DNA of 64,000 nt, from the NCBI GenBank assembly GCA_964006375.1, contig OZ023264.1, positions 19,301,861 to 19,365,860 on the forward strand, read 5' to 3'. A program made the translations under genes and the position numbers. The notes beneath the pieces were generated by a model. The model was not told the DNA's origin. It searched no databases and saw nothing but the letters and a program-made list of their open reading frames with translations. Source of the DNA: Tillus elongatus. Taxonomy: Eukaryota; Arthropoda; Insecta; Coleoptera; Cleridae. Below are positions 1 to 12,125 of the stretch, piece after piece (the first letter of the stretch is position 1; every line of letters starts with the position of its first letter).

Positions 1-890
1 TGTAAACGGAACCTCTGGAGTACCGGGCAACCCTCCAGAGTAACCCGCCTTGCATCACACAGGGGGTTCAGATGGTGTCCCCGATTCTCGGGAACAACAT
101 GAAGAAGAGAAATATAAACAAAACCAAAACGAATGAGACCCGAGGAGTGGCTCCGGATACATACTCGTGCCTTGAGTCTATTCCGGAAACGGAAACGAGC
201 CAGGGGGCGGCAGCGTCTGCGCGGACTCTGGAGGTCTCACGACCGACGCAGACACGGGGATCAGGGGGTAGCTTCGGCCACGGACCTGTCCCCTACACCC
301 ATGCTGAGGACTGGGTCCCACTGGAGGGTGGCGTGGTCCGCGGGCTCTGGGCGACCCTCCACCAGTGAGGACCCTACTGTAAGAATAGAGAGACTGCTCC
401 GGCAGTCCAAGCGTCTTTCCGGGGCGCAAAGAAAGAAGATCCGGAAGGCGCAGAAAATGGCGACCGGGGCGTGGACGGACGAGAAACCTGTAATGGCGCA
501 AGAAAGAAGTGCGAGTCAGAAGAGGACGCGCTCGGACTTTAGTTCCACGGGGCGCGCCTGGCGGGGGGCATCATCTGGTTAACCTGTGCCGGCCCGCAGT
601 CACGAGACTGGCTGCGGAAAACAATCAGGGGCCTCGGTCAGATTTGGGAGGGTGCGTTGAGCCCAAGGAACTTCGAAAGAGACGCAAGGTCCACGTACGG
701 ATCCCCGACACCGTCCCGTAAAAGACGGTGATCAGAAGACTGAAGATCCAGAACCTTGAACTGGGGACACAACACTGGTCGGTTCTCAGTAGGAAGGCAA
801 ACGAGAAATTACAGACTCTCGCCTTCTAGATCGGCCAGGCATCTTACAGAGTCCTTGAGGGAACCTCCTACAAGGCATTCTCCATTGCAC
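1..890 (+). pseudogene. Decayed ORF1 (gag-like) of a LOA/Outcast-type LINE
   Basis: The first 0.9 kb is clearly more GC-rich than the following DNA and codes across several frames with shifts and stops. One frame (133-582) carries the basic segment RLSGAQRKKIRKAQK followed by SQKRTRSD, a layout I know from ORF1 proteins of LOA/Outcast-like non-LTR elements. Further on (about 730-890) a frame reads IRRLKIQNLELGTQHWSVL and then, after an in-frame stop, a weakly conserved tail, like the C-terminal 'QN..L.T..W.V' motif of the same ORF1 family. No zinc knuckles and no reverse transcriptase follow, so this is a 3'-truncated relic cut at the window edge. Family assignment rests on motif memory, not a search. 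Confidence 0.5.
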
Positions 891-2090
891 TATTTACTCT
901 ATCTTTATAATCGTTTTAATCCAAAGTCACAACCGTATCTGTTTTCAGATTACAAGATTACGCAAATAATTATTGGGTGAGGTCTTATAATTTTAAAACC
1001 AAAATGCTGAACGATATTTACTAATCCGTCTAAAAGTCTACTGATTCTGAAATTAAATAAGAAGCAATTCACAACCAAACTTCATTGAAGCTCAACGATC
1101 ATAACAAATTTTCAACTAATTATGAAAATTAATCAAACCGGCCACGATTCAGTTGACGCTTCTGTTGAAGTAGAAACCGACTCGAGCGATTTTTTGCTTG
1201 AATCACAGCAGTTCTCGTTTAATATAACAGCACCGTCTACGTGGGAATATCCTAGCAGCTGGAGCAATTATCCGCAGCACTTTTAGTTGGGCCAAGATTT
1301 GTAGATTATATTGCATCGTGAGTAACATTTTAATTGTACCCTCATCTACATAGACTTCTTGTTCTACGCCAGAGCAAAAAAGCCAGACTCCGTTTTAGTA
1401 AAAATCTGAAATATTTTATGCCTAAAACAACTTCTTTTCACAGCTCTGGTTTTTACGGCTGAGTTTGTAACTCCTACATGTTTTAAGTGATGAAACTACG
1501 TCTTGAAAAAATGGAACGTAAAGTCTCAAAAACAATAAAATTCTGCATTTCGTCCTTACACATTGGAAGCATTAGATCTAGACTATAGTTTGGTTGGTAA
1601 TAATTATATAGTATATCTTGTAATTAAGCTTACACGGGTAATATAAGGTAATTACGACAGTCGTTGACACCAGTGGCGTCTCCTGACCAAAACGTTCGGG
1701 TGTGCGGTAACGAGTTGCTGATAGTGGTGGTTTTAAAAATTATGAACACTAACTGTTCATACATATATTGTACCTATATGGGAATAATACAAAGATAAAT
1801 AAATTAATCTCCCACCGCAACACTAACAAATAAAAAAGTCACTTAAAACTTTAAAATACGAAAAGAACATTGAATTATTATACAACCTCTTCTCTTCACA
1901 CAAATTTGTGTTAGTGTTAGCACCGTCCGGAAAGGGGTGTAAAATGAAAACATTAAATGTATTTTATTGTTAATATGGTACTAAATAATAAAATGTGTAA
2001 AAAGCCTGGACGCAGCAAGTGCGTTATGGTAGGGAATTTTCATATAAATGATCTGGCACAAAATATTTTATTATAACTTTTTTTTCGTAT
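891..2090. other. AT-rich DNA without a recognised gene
   Basis: I see no convincing coding sequence here apart from a 54-codon reading frame at 1122-1286, which is open upstream to 1089 and has no clear splice acceptor. One end of the GGACGCAGCAAGTGCG repeat family lies near 2,008-2,050. Confidence 0.4.
1122..1286 (+). CDS. Small reading frame of unknown status
   Basis: This 54-residue frame starts at ATG 1122, is rich in Ser, Asp and Glu and ends at TAG 1284-1286. It includes the segments DSVDASVEVETDSSDF and WEYPSSWSNY. The composition is more protein-like than the surrounding DNA, and it could be a terminal exon or a relic of a mobile element. I recognise no domain, signal peptide or splice site. 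It may well be chance. Confidence 0.15.
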   Translation: MKINQTGHDSVDASVEVETDSSDFLLESQQFSFNITAPSTWEYPSSWSNYPQHF

Positions 2091-2099
2091 AACATAGAA

Positions 2100-2470
2100 A
2101 TCTAAATTTTAGCGTATAGTTTATTTTTTATATCGTAAACCTACCTACCAAATTTAGTTATCATAGTTTTTTCATTTTTTGAGATAAAAATATTTTTCGA
2201 ATGAAAATTCAAAATTTTTCCAGAAAACCTCGTCCGATTTTCCTGACTAACAAACTTATACAAGCCATTTACAAAAGGAAGGTACATGCCAAATTTTATC
2301 AAAATCGTCTGATTATTTTTTGAGTTATCGGTGTGAAGGGTATATATATAAACTAATCCCGGATGTGGGTTCTAGGTGTCTTAGTTCGCGCTTATTTGCA
2401 AAAATTCTTTCAAAATTCAAAAGTCGGGATCTCTCTATTAGAGAATTTTTTCTACAAAAATTCACTAAAA
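2100..2470 (+). repeat. TA-cored repeat, copy with a short TA core
   Basis: This copy has the family's left flank (around CAAAAGGAAGGTACATGCC, ending in GAGTTATCGGTGTGA) and right flank (CCCGGATGTGGGTTCTAGG, then AAAAGTCGGGATCTCT and a terminal AT-rich inverted repeat ending TTCACTAAAA). Only about 10 bp of TATATATA lie between them at 2,340-2,350. It shows what the unit looks like before the TA tract expands. Confidence 0.6.
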
Positions 2471-3135
2471 TGTATTATAGTCTTTGATTCTAGAATACTG
2501 TGGTTTTTGCAAGCCCAGTCGTAATGATCGTAAATAATGCTATCACAACGTTGTTTAGACCGGCGTTCCTTTCATTTGTCTTGAACGATATTTTTACAGC
2601 TCACTGCAGTGTTAAAACCAATGGTATTTTCCTCACTATTTTAAACACGTGGGTGGGGGACTGCATTCTATACCAATATAGCTCCATCGACTGAAGTTGT
2701 TCGGAAATATTAACGCACACCTAACCCGAATTCATTCCCCGTTGCTATTGACCTACTCACATTCTCTGAATATGTTAGAAGACGTGGTACCTACTTCATT
2801 CCAAGTCACTATTGACCGATTATTCATGAAATCAAATAAGTAAATTAAATCGATTTTCATAAAATATGTAGTATATTAAGACTAACGGAAAAAGAAATAA
2901 AACATATTCAACTGTGCACATTTTGAATATATTTTCGGGTGTGCGGACTAGGAGAAATCGTCACTGGTTGGCACCATTGTAGGATGTCAGATTTTATTTA
3001 TTCTGTAGTAATCGATGACTGCTTATGTAAGCAAAATTATGAAGGGATATGAAAGTCCACATATCAATTGTTCCTTTTCCAATCCAAAAATGTTTGTTCT
3101 TCTATTGGTAATTGAATCAAGAATAAAAAAACTCT

Positions 3136-3389
3136 GGACGCAGCAAGTGCGTTATGGAAGTGAATTTTCATAAAAATGTTTTTAATTACAAATATATCGC
3201 TCTAATGCGATTTGGTTACCGGTATAACCTATATAGTAGGAACAGTGTATCATATTTTATCAAAATAATTATTTTAAAAAGTACAAAACTTTTCGGAAAG
3301 CCCATGAACCTTAGGTTAATAGCAAATTAAGTTATTGAAATTTGAAACATTTAATAAAAATTCGCAACCGAAACGCCCTTGCTGCGTTC
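3136..3389. mobile_element. MITE-like element with GGACGCAGCAAGTGCG ends
   Basis: The left end GGACGCAGCAAGTGCGTTA and the right end (inverted: GAACGCAGCAAGGGCGTTT) form imperfect terminal inverted repeats about 254 bp apart. The AT-rich interior has no ORF. The same ends recur at 10.7-11.0, 19.7-20.0, 25.1-25.4 and 51.0-51.3 kb, so this is a family of short non-autonomous elements. I cannot define its target duplication or superfamily. Confidence 0.55.
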
Positions 3390-3539
3390 ATACAAAAATT
3401 TTCCGAAAATACAGTTAAATGTTGATTTCCTAACCAACAAAACTTACGTTAATAGCAAATGAGTTATTGAAATTTGGAGGATTTAATGAAAATTTGCTAC
3501 CAAAACGCACTTACTGTGTCCAGATTTTTTCTTACAAAC

Positions 3540-3921
3540 ATGCATCATATTTCGATAAAATATGCTAAAATGCAGGAGCGAATTTTTTCTACGAAAATTA
3601 GCTAAAAATTATAGACCGTTAAACCATAAACTTCACTAAACCTACAGCGAAAGCATCAACTTAACTAAACCGACAGCCAAAAATTTTCGTAAGTATTTTA
3701 CCCATAATGATATAAACCCGCGTGTGAAATTTGGTTGCCCTTACTTTGTTAATTCCGGAGAAATAATTTCAATTTTTTTAGAAAGAAAACACAAAATTTT
3801 CCGGGAAAACCTCGGCGGATTTTCCTGGCTAACGAACTTATCCAAGCCACTTGTAAAAGGAAGGTACTCACCAAGTTTTATCAAAATCGGTCCATTATTT
3901 TTTTAGTTATAGGTGTGACAC

Positions 3922-4001
<80 letters not shown>

Positions 4002-4130
4002 ATATAAAGTCTGAAACCGACCTCGGATTTGGGTTCCAAGGGTCCCAATTAGCGCTCATTTGAATTTTTTCAAAATTCGAAAGTCGGGATCTCCTCATTA
4101 GTGAATTTTTTTAAAGAAAATTCACTAAAA
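3540..4130 (+). repeat. TA-cored repeat with long TA tract
   Basis: The left flank (3,540-3,925) shares phrases such as CTACGAAAATTAGCTAAAAA, TTTTCCGGGAAAACCT and AAAAGGAAGGTACTCACC with copies at 11.3, 15.4, 20.3 and 25.5 kb. A (TA)n tract fills 3,926-3,998. The right flank has GACCTCGGATTTGGGTTCCA and ends in an AT-rich palindrome TTAGTGAATTTT...AAAATTCACTAAAA. No coding potential is seen. Confidence 0.65.
3926..3998. repeat. (TA)n microsatellite
   Basis: An uninterrupted TA tract of about 73 bp forms the core of the TA-cored repeat copy around it. Confidence 0.95.
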
Positions 4131-4199
4131 AGAGCAAGAATTTTTAGGGGTTGGCACTGTGTTCACAGTCTTTCTCACACTGAATGCGTAGTCATTGGC

Positions 4200-4370
4200 A
4201 CCCACATAAAACCAGAAAAGTATAATCACTCTGTGATTGTCAAAATAACTTTATAAGATGCAGCTCAGGACATCCTATAAGTAACATATACAATTTTTTT
4301 CTCGTATTTCGCATAATAACAAATATATTGAGCTTTAACTTAGTGATGCGTCCTCCAGTATATATGTAAA
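4200..4370. repeat. Interspersed repeat (CACTCTGTGATTG family)
   Basis: This AT-rich block (CACTCTGTGATTGTCAAAAT ... ATGCAGCTCAGGACATCCTA ... CGTCCTCCAGTATATATG) recurs with moderate divergence at 14.69-14.79, 20.14-20.27 and 51.36-51.52 kb. It lies beside TA-cored repeats each time and may be one more segment of the same composite element. Confidence 0.5.
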
Positions 4371-4479
4371 CAGAAAGTAAACCCGGATATGGATTCTAGA
4401 GGACCTAGTTTGCGCTCATTTGAAGAAATCTTTTTATAATTCAAAAGTAGCGGTCTCCTTATTAACGTGCTTTTTCAGG

Positions 4480-4975
4480 TTCCTTTCGACAGGGAGGTAC
4501 TACCCACTGCTTTGCTGACTGCCTCTGTTACTGCTGTATTTAGAACGGGCTATAAGCTAGACCCCACAAACTACAGACCTATAAAGTTGAGGAACAGTTA
4601 CTGATTAATAAGCTCTTTCTTTTTCTATTAAGTAAATATTATCCGACAAGCAACACAGATTTTTTTCTGCGCGTTCAGTTGTCACTAATTTATTAACCTG
4701 TGTAGATTATTTGACGCGATCACTTGATAAAAATGTGCTGATCTGGATCAAATGCTCTCTTTCTCATCGCTACTATTTCGTGAGAGTTGCACACACTACA
4801 TCTTCGTCTCGGCCTGTTCTTAGTGGAGTAACACAGGGATCCGTGCTTGGTCCTCTACTGTTTGTAATATATACTCCCGACCTACCTCGCTTGTTAAAAT
4901 GCGAGTGTACGCTCTACGCGGATGATTTGAAAATGTTTCAGAATCATTTAGCTCACTATAGGTGATATTCAGTAT
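4480..4975 (+). pseudogene. LINE reverse transcriptase relic, 5' part
   Basis: The frame at 4,711-4,965 contains the RT signature GVTQGSVLGPLLFVIYTPDL followed by LYADDLKMF, which is the catalytic YADD box of a non-LTR reverse transcriptase. Upstream to about 4,480 there are degenerate palm and finger motifs. The element is cut at about 4,976 by the 3' end of another LINE in the opposite orientation and resumes at about 5,566. It differs in sequence from the main LINE family of this window. It carries stops and is not functional. Confidence 0.75.
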
Positions 4976-5565
4976 GATATATCGTTTTTTTTTAATTTCA
5001 ACAACACACCACGAGGGCTTACAGCCTAAAGACTATCGTACCGTGGGTGTTGACAAGGAGGAAAGAGGCAGCTTGTTATTTCTGGACTTGAAGGTTTGGA
5101 GGTTCGGAGGAGAAGGCAAAACATGTGCTGGCAAGGAATTCCACAACTTGGAAGTCCTCGGGACGAAAGAGCGGGCATAACAAGATGTTCTATGTCTGGT
5201 GACCTGGACAGTAAAAGGGTGCATTCGCTCTGTTCCCCTGGTAGATCTGTTGGGGGCAGCAGGTGGGGGAACTATGGAGGAAAGCTCCTCTGAGCAGTGC
5301 CCGTGCAGATATCTATAAAAAAGAGAGAGGTCACCAACGGCACGTTGGGCAAAGGATGGCAGCCTTTGGGTGAGGGTAGGGTCACCAATGAGACGTATAG
5401 CTCTCTTTTGAAAGGATAGCTAATGTAGAAGCGGCAGCGGCACCCTAGATGTGGGAGCAGTATTCGAGGTTTGGCCTTATTTGTATATAAGGTATAGAGA
5501 TTAGCTGGTGAAAAGTATTTGCGAGCCCGGAAGAGGAAACCTAATTTCTTAGCAGCCGCTTCTGC
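4976..5565 (-). mobile_element. 5'-truncated copy of the main LINE family (copy B)
   Basis: On the minus strand this reads the C-terminal part of the main LINE ORF (KKLGFLFRARKYFSPANLYT through SFVPRTSKLWNSLPAHVLPS and SSLSTPTVR) and the shared 3' UTR. It ends in an A-run (a T-run at about 4,985 on the plus strand). The copy is truncated near FAEAAAKKLG, as expected from incomplete target-primed reverse transcription, and has frameshifts. It lies inside the older LINE relic: RT palm before it, connection domain after it. Confidence 0.85.
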
Positions 5566-6268
5566 GAATTGGTCCGCTAACTGGCTATTGACATTAAGCA
5601 CCGCCAAATATTCTGTGTTGCATTTCGGTTTCAACAATCCCAAATTCTCTTATCATATAATGGAGAAATATATAAATCCAGTAAATAATCATAAGGATGA
5701 TTATCTCGTCCAACTTGTCATGGTCTGGCCATATAGTACATGTCAGATATAAAGTCAATAAGCTGCTCTACCTGACGCATAATGCTTTTAAAGGCTGCTC
5801 AGTGCAAACCTTTAATAGGCTTTACACTATGTATGTTCTTCTTGACCTGGAGTATGCTGGGGTTGTGTGGTGTCCTGTATTGGAAAGAGACAAGGGTATG
5901 TTGGAGCCCATGCAGCGTAAAGCCACATGTCTGTCTTATGGTATTGTATGTCCAAACTACGATAAAAGGCTGCGGCGGTGTCGTTAATATAAATTTTCTG
6001 AAAGACAAGTCAGGGGTGATCTCATCTACACATATAAAGCACTTCATGGATGCATTGGAGTTGATCTCTCGCATATGTTCCAGCTCCCTGCAAATATCCA
6101 CATAAGTGGTCACTTGCTCACATGAAAAAAATAATCATTTAGAACAACTGTTCCTACTTAATTTCTATTTACTAGGGTTTTTAACGAGTGGAATGCTCTA
6201 CCCTAGGATGTAATAACAGCTTCTGGCACAAATATTTTTAAGAACAGACTTGATGCAATGGGGAGGGT
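5566..6268 (+). pseudogene. LINE reverse transcriptase relic, 3' part
   Basis: The older LINE resumes with WSANWLLTLSTAKYSVLHFG, the thumb/connection motif that normally follows the YADD box. It continues with LDLEYAGVVWCPVLERDKGM and QRKATCLSYG (5,697-5,987), and near 6,170-6,262 a terminal motif FNEWNALP then FKNRLDAMG. Several frameshifts and stops are present. The order matches the part upstream of 4,976, so the two were one element before copy B inserted. Confidence 0.7.
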
Positions 6269-6289
6269 TTTTTTAATTTATTTTTTATT

Positions 6290-9200
6290 TCAACAACACA
6301 CCACGAGGGCTTACAGCCTAAATACTATCGTACCGTGGGTGTCGACAAGGAGGAAAGAGGCAACTTGTTAATTTTGGACTTGAAGGTTCGGGGGAGAAGG
6401 AAAAACATGTGCCGGCAAGAAATTCCACAACTTGGAAGTCCTCGGGAAAAAAGAGCGGGCATAACAGAATGTTTTATGTCTGGCGACCTGGACAGCAAAA
6501 GGGTGCATTCGCTCTGTGCCCCTGGTAGATCAGTTGGGGGCAGCAGGTGGAGTAACTATGGAAGAAAGCTCCTCTGAGCAGTGGCCGTGCAGATATCTAT
6601 AAAAGAGAGAGAGGTCACCAACGGCATGTCGGTGGGCAAGGGATGGCAGCTTTGGGTGAGTGTAGGGTCACCGATGAGACTTACAGCTACCTTCTGAATG
6701 GAGTCCAAGATAGCGAGTGTAGAAGCGGCAGCAGCACCCCAAAAGACGGAGCAGTATTCGAGGTTTGGTCTTATTTGTAAAGTATATAAGGTATATAGAT
6801 TAGCTAGTGAAAAGTATTTGCGAGCCCGGAAGAGGAAACCTAATTTCTTAGCAGTCGCCTTTGCAATTGATGTGACATGTTGGTACCAATTGAGATTTAG
6901 ATCCACAGAAATGCCAACAAGTGAAAAGGACTCATTACTTTGAATAACTTGGTTGTTTATTGCAATGGGTCTAGGGCTGGTGTATCTCCTATGAGAAAGA
7001 AAGCAAGACTGTGATTTGGTGGGGTTGAATTGTACAAAATTTCTGCTTCCCCAGTCTGATATTTTTTGGAGATCCACGGAGATAGAACCCTCCATGAGTC
7101 TGCGATCCTCATTTAATTGGGCTAAAGAGACAGGCTCAGAACATTGTATATTTGAGTGGAGGGTGCTGTCGTCCGCGTAACTGTGAACTGGGTTGGATGT
7201 GCTAGAGAGGTCATTGATGTGGAGAAGAAACAAAGTAGGGGCTAAAGCTTAACCTTGAGGAACTCCTGCGTTAATTGGATACAGTTTAGAAGAATGGCCA
7301 TCCACGATAACAGAAATGCTCTGGTTGCAGGAGAAATTTGCTGTCCACGTACAGGGTTTTGGTGGTAGGCCATAGGCCGGAAGTTTATTAAGCAGCGCTG
7401 CGTGTCGACCTGGTCGAATGCTTTGGAAATGCCTAGAGCGACAATCTGGGATTCACCGTGTAGTTCCATAGACTTGTTCCAAGAATGGGTGAAAAGGAAA
7501 GGAGGTCGGCAGTTGATCTGCGCTGACGGAATCCATACTGCCTGTCATGGATTAGACTGCGTTATTCAAGAAATTTTAGTAATTCGGTGTTTATATACTT
7601 TTCCATCACTTTAGAGACGACTGAAAGGAGAGAAATAGGCCTGTAGTTGCTAGGAGGCGCTTTGGATCCTTTCTTGGGGACGGGTTGTACTCGAGCAGTT
7701 TTACAGTTACTAGGGAATATGCCTCTATTGTAAGATGTCTGAAACAGACGAGTCAGGACAGGAGCAATTTCTGGTGCGCATTTTTTGAGAACAATTGCTG
7801 GGATCTCGTCAAGGCCAGAGGCTTTCCTGGTATTAAGAGAAGAGAGCATTGGGGACTGTTGTTGGTTGAACATTTGGAGGTGGGTTGAGAGTAGAATTGC
7901 CGGCAAATAACGAGGCAAAAAGTTCAGCCTTGCCCAGGGCGGTAAAAACAATTTCATCCCCTGAGACAAGAGGTGGGAACGTGCTCTTGCAGAAATTATT
8001 CTCAATAGATTTAGCAAGGGTCCAGAAGGGTTTGCTGCCGTTGGAGCTTAAGAGGACTTTGTTTTTGATGTGGTTATTAAACGAGTTTTTTGCCTCAGAA
8101 AGAATGCGGACATAGCGGTTTCTTGCATCGTTAAATGCTTGACGGTTTTCTTGACTGGGATTGTGTAGAAGCTTTTTGTGAGCTTTGACCTTTTCAAGGC
8201 TGGCCTTGTCACAGGATTTAGAGAACCAGGGCTTTTGAGTGGCTGCAGAGGTTTTCTGTGTACGCGGAATAAATAATTCCATGCCAGCTTGGATAATTTC
8301 GGTGACGCTTTGTGAAATATCAGAGGGGTCAGGATGAGAGAAGCAGACAGACGCCCATGGAAATGATGAAAAGTAATCTCGCATTTCGTCCCAGTTCGCG
8401 GAGTTGTAGTGCCAAACGATACGTGGGTGTGATGACTGTGTGACCTCGGGTTGCATTGCGCAGGAAGCAGTGACCATGCCGTGGACTGAGCGACCCAAGG
8501 GGGCGGTGACTGATATCTCATAGCAGTCAGGATTTGTAGTAAGAAGGAGATCCAAGGGATTTGAGCTGTGTGTTGTGATGCGAGGAAAGTAAGTAGGTTG
8601 CTGAACCATATTGGTTAAAGAATTGCTGACTGCAAATGCCTCCGCTACCCTTCCTTGGATCGGTTTTTGAAGATCCTAGCCATTCCTTATTATGGACATT
8701 GAAGTCACCAAGAATAGTGTCCTCGGAGGAAGGATATTCAGAAATCAGATGGTCGGTTTTTTCAGAAAGGTAGTCAAAGGGCTGGACAAAGTTGTTGTCA
8801 GAAGGTGACCAGTAAATGCAACAGATGAATTTACTTGCAGCCCTGAGAGAGAGTTTTATCCATAGTACGTATTTTCTTCCAGCTTCTAAATTGGGGAGTC
8901 TGGTGCAGGGTAGATTGCTACGGACGTACACGCACACGCCTCCATGCAATCTAAAAGAAGTTAGGAGCTCATACCCCGGGAAATTAAGGTGATTAGTGGC
9001 TGTTTTGGCATTGATTTGAGTTTCGGTGAGGAAGAGGAGTTGGGGCCTCTTAACCTGGAGGAAATGGTGGACGGAGTTCAGGTTAGAATTAAGGCCACAT
9101 ATATTTCGAGAAGGATATGTTAAATTTTGATGCTGGCGCCCCCTGTACACCCCTCTCCCGGAGATCCGAATGGAGAGGTATTTTACTTCCGGAATCTTTT

Positions 9201-9320
9201 GTACAAGCAGGAGAATCATCATTTTTGCTTATAAGGGAAACCGACTCATACACCAGAACCGGAAACGTCCGTTGGGACTTCACATGTAAGGGGTGGTACC
9301 TCCTCGGGCGTGAAAAAAAT
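6290..9320 (-). mobile_element. Main LINE family, decayed near-full-length copy (copy A)
   Basis: On the minus strand this copy starts at about 9,320 with the same 5' sequence as the nearly intact copy at 32.06-35.17 kb (CACGCCCGAGGAGGTACCAC) and ends in an A-run at about 6,290. It encodes, in broken frames, an APE-type endonuclease (LLFLTETQI, LGDFNVHNKEWLG), the linker, RT palm motifs (NYRPISLLSVVSKVMEKYIN, SYADDSTL) and the C-terminal region (SVFWGAAAASTLAILDSIQK). At least five frameshifts or stops make it inactive. Because both copies begin at the same base, I infer that this is the true 5' end and that the element is a one-ORF LINE of about 3.1 kb. Confidence 0.85.
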
Positions 9321-9329
9321 CCTTTACTA

Positions 9330-10215
9330 TCACGTAAAGGAAAATTCCACTACCACCTACCATATTGCAAGTATACCACACCAGCCAACTATTAAAGAGT
9401 TGACCAGCTCTAGAACTTGCTAGAGGGAGCGGTGAGAGTGGTTCAATAATGTACCTATTGCAGACATACTGTAAAATTTTGGGCTCTTGGTGATTGGGTA
9501 GTTTAGGTATATGTATTTGTTTGTTTATATGTATCTATGTTAAGTAAGGACTAGGTTTCTGAATTTCTTTTTATTTTTAAATTTTTGAGTAATTTATAGG
9601 CATTGCTTTTACTCTTGACTATATAATAATAATAATAATAATAAAATACTAATCATACATTTTTATATAACCTCGAAGGAGAAGTATAATTCAGGCAAAT
9701 CACACAACCTTTTAGGAACATCTTGTATAAATCACTAAACGGATATCATAAGCTCTTCGTTTACGTTTTAATCTCTCGTATGATACTTATTTAACAGGGG
9801 GAAATCTGACTTTAATGATTATTTTAGCATCGTCTTGGAACCCATTAACTTGTCTAATACACTTAACTTTTCAGCAAACTTTAGTTGTACGATTTGTCTT
9901 TGCAACTTTGGGCCAGGTACATCAGAACTTGCTTAACGGGGCTCTTCCAAAAGTGCTAACTGGCATTTTCATCACTTGTCGATTATAAGGGTGCCTCTCT
10001 CTTTTAATTTAAGTTTGTAATGATCAGGATTTATTTGGCTATAAATCAAAATCAATAAAAAAGTTATGATGCTTCAAGTTAGATACGGTAGCACTATTAT
10101 AAATAAATCAATTTGGATGTCACATAATAACACACAAAAGCAACGAACTCTGATTTAGTCTTTAGTAAAAGCATCAAATTTCGACGAATTATTGCTGGTA
10201 AAAAAAACAATATTA
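9330..10215. other. Intergenic AT-rich stretch
   Basis: No gene is recognised. A short segment at 9,331-9,371 (TTACTATCACGTAAAGGAAA, then CCACTACCACC) recurs at 18,693-18,732. A small (AAT)n run lies near 9,625-9,645. Confidence 0.4.
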
Positions 10216-10221
10216 AATAAT

Positions 10222-10341
10222 TTTTAGCGAAATTCCATAGCAAAAATTTGCAAATGAGAAGTTTACGATCGTGAATAAAAAATATCCTTCAAATGACAGC
10301 GAACGTAGTCCCCTAGAACCAATACCGTAAGTCAATTTTAA

Positions 10342-10432
<91 letters not shown>
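10222..10432 (-). repeat. TA-cored repeat, one flank, reverse orientation
   Basis: The right flank of the TA-cored family lies here in reverse orientation (a decayed TTTTAGCGAAATTCC end, then CCCCTAGAACCAATACC) and runs straight into (TA)n at 10,345-10,432. The left flank is missing on the far side of the TA tract. Confidence 0.5.
10345..10432. repeat. (TA)n microsatellite
   Basis: A pure TA tract of about 88 bp. Confidence 0.95.
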
Positions 10433-10437
<5 letters not shown>

Positions 10438-10663
10438 AAGTTGATTATATGTGCTGCGAATGTTATATTTCGCCTTTACGTTGTGAAATAACAAAAATGT
10501 TTGTATATAAATGTTTTTAATTTTAACACCAAATTTGTTAATATCTGTATATGTTTCTTAATTTATTATTATCTTTGATTTTAATAAAGATTTTATTTAA
10601 GGAGTGACATATTGATTTGTTTTGATTTTATGCATTTTTCACATCGCCAGGAGCTGTAGTAGA

Positions 10664-10995
10664 AAACACAGAAAGCGCGTTATGGTAGCGAATTTTCTTT
10701 AAAATATTTTTAATAGCAAATGTCTTTCTTTGATGAAAGCAGGCATCAAACTTGGTTGCCTATATAGTAGAAACAATGTACCATATTTTACCAAAATAAC
10801 TTATTGTTTAAAAATGCAGAAAAAATTTCCGTAAATAAACATTAAATGTTGGTTTTATATCCAACAAAGCTTTCGTTAATAGCAAATTGAGTTATTGAAA
10901 TTTGAAGGTTTCTGAAAACAGTTTTTTGAAAAGCGTTCTGGAGCTAAACTGCAAATTTACCGAAAATTCGCTACCAAAACGCACTTACTGCGTCC
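10664..10995. mobile_element. MITE-like element with GGACGCAGCAAGTGCG-type ends
   Basis: The left end is decayed (CAGAAAGCGCGTTATGGTAG). The right end is clear (inverted: GGACGCAGTAAGTGCGTTTT). The interior resembles the 19.74-kb and 25.13-kb copies (TAGCAAATG, GTAGAAACAATGTACCATAT). Confidence 0.5.
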
Positions 10996-11279
10996 ATATT
11001 TTTTTCTTACAAACTCATCATATTTCGACAAAAAATGCAAAAATGCATTAACGAATTTGTTCTACGAAATTTAGCTAAAAAAATATGCACCCCTACTCAC
11101 TCCTGGTCCCGTAACTTCCTTGGGGGGTGTGAACAAGAAATTTTTTATGGGTTTTGTGGATCCAGGGGGGGACCTAGGCAGGTTTTTGAAAACAGTTTTT
11201 TGAAAAGCGTTCGGGAGCTAATATGCAAATTTACCGAAAATTCACTACCAAACGCACTTACTGCGTCCAGATTTTTTTG

Positions 11280-11935
11280 TTATAAACGCATCATATTTCG
11301 ATAAAAAAATGCAAAAATGCATAAACAAATTTATTCTACGAAAATTAGCTAAAAAAATTATAGACCGTTAAACCCTAAACTTTACTAAACCTACGAATAA
11401 ATATCCAAAAAGGCACCAACTTAACTAAACTGACTGCCAAAGCATCAAAGAAAGGGTCTATTTGAAATGGATATTTTGTAAATATTTTAGTAAAATAAAG
11501 GGCAATGACGGTTGAATCTGAAACTTGAGGATTTGCAGAACACTCTTCTTGCAACATTTTCTTTTCACAATCGGTATTTGTTCCACATTCTTTGCCTAAA
11601 CATTGCCAATTTTGACGTTTAAAATTGCGAGTTTGGCGTTTTGAGGAAAACTTCAAAATTTGTTTGTTTAATTGCCCATAACTTCGTCGTCTTTAAAGCT
11701 AGAGACCTAAATTTTGGTACAGAGTTCACTATTTATAATACAAACACGCGTACCATTTGGTTGCCCCTAATTTGTTATTTACGGAGATATGAATTTTTTT
11801 AGAAAGAAAACACAAAATTTTCCGGGAAAACCTGGTCCGATTTTCCTGGCTAACAAACTTATCCAAGGTACTTGCAAAAGGAAGGTACTCAGCAAATTTA
11901 ATCAAGATCGGTCTATTATTTTTTGAGTTATCGGT

Positions 11936-12001
<66 letters not shown>
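11280..12001 (+). repeat. TA-cored repeat, left flank and TA core
   Basis: This holds a long version of the left flank (GTTAAACCCTAAACTTTACT, CAATGACGGTTGAATCTGAA, CCGGGAAAACCTGGTCCGAT, GAGTTATCGGTCGGAT) and the TA tract at 11,939-12,001. The family's right flank is replaced by unrelated sequence (CATACTAAAACTAGATTTC). Confidence 0.6.
11939..12001. repeat. (TA)n microsatellite
   Basis: A pure TA tract of about 63 bp at the right end of a TA-cored repeat. Confidence 0.95.
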
Positions 12002-12005
<4 letters not shown>

Positions 12006-12125
12006 CTAAAACTAGATTTCTGAGTTAAAAAGTTGCTCTGATGAGGGGCCTATCTCCTTTGAAGATACGACGCTACAAAACGCGCTATTACAAAAAACGG
12101 ATTTTCCAGAAAATTTTACATCGAG

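Noticed and set aside
3907..4098. Poly-Ile-Tyr reading frames over TA tracts, here and at 10.2, 11.7, 15.9, 16.4, 26.0, 27.0, 28.7, 52.2 and 53.0 kb
   Set aside because: They are translations of (TA)n, which has no stop in two of three frames on either strand, not genes.
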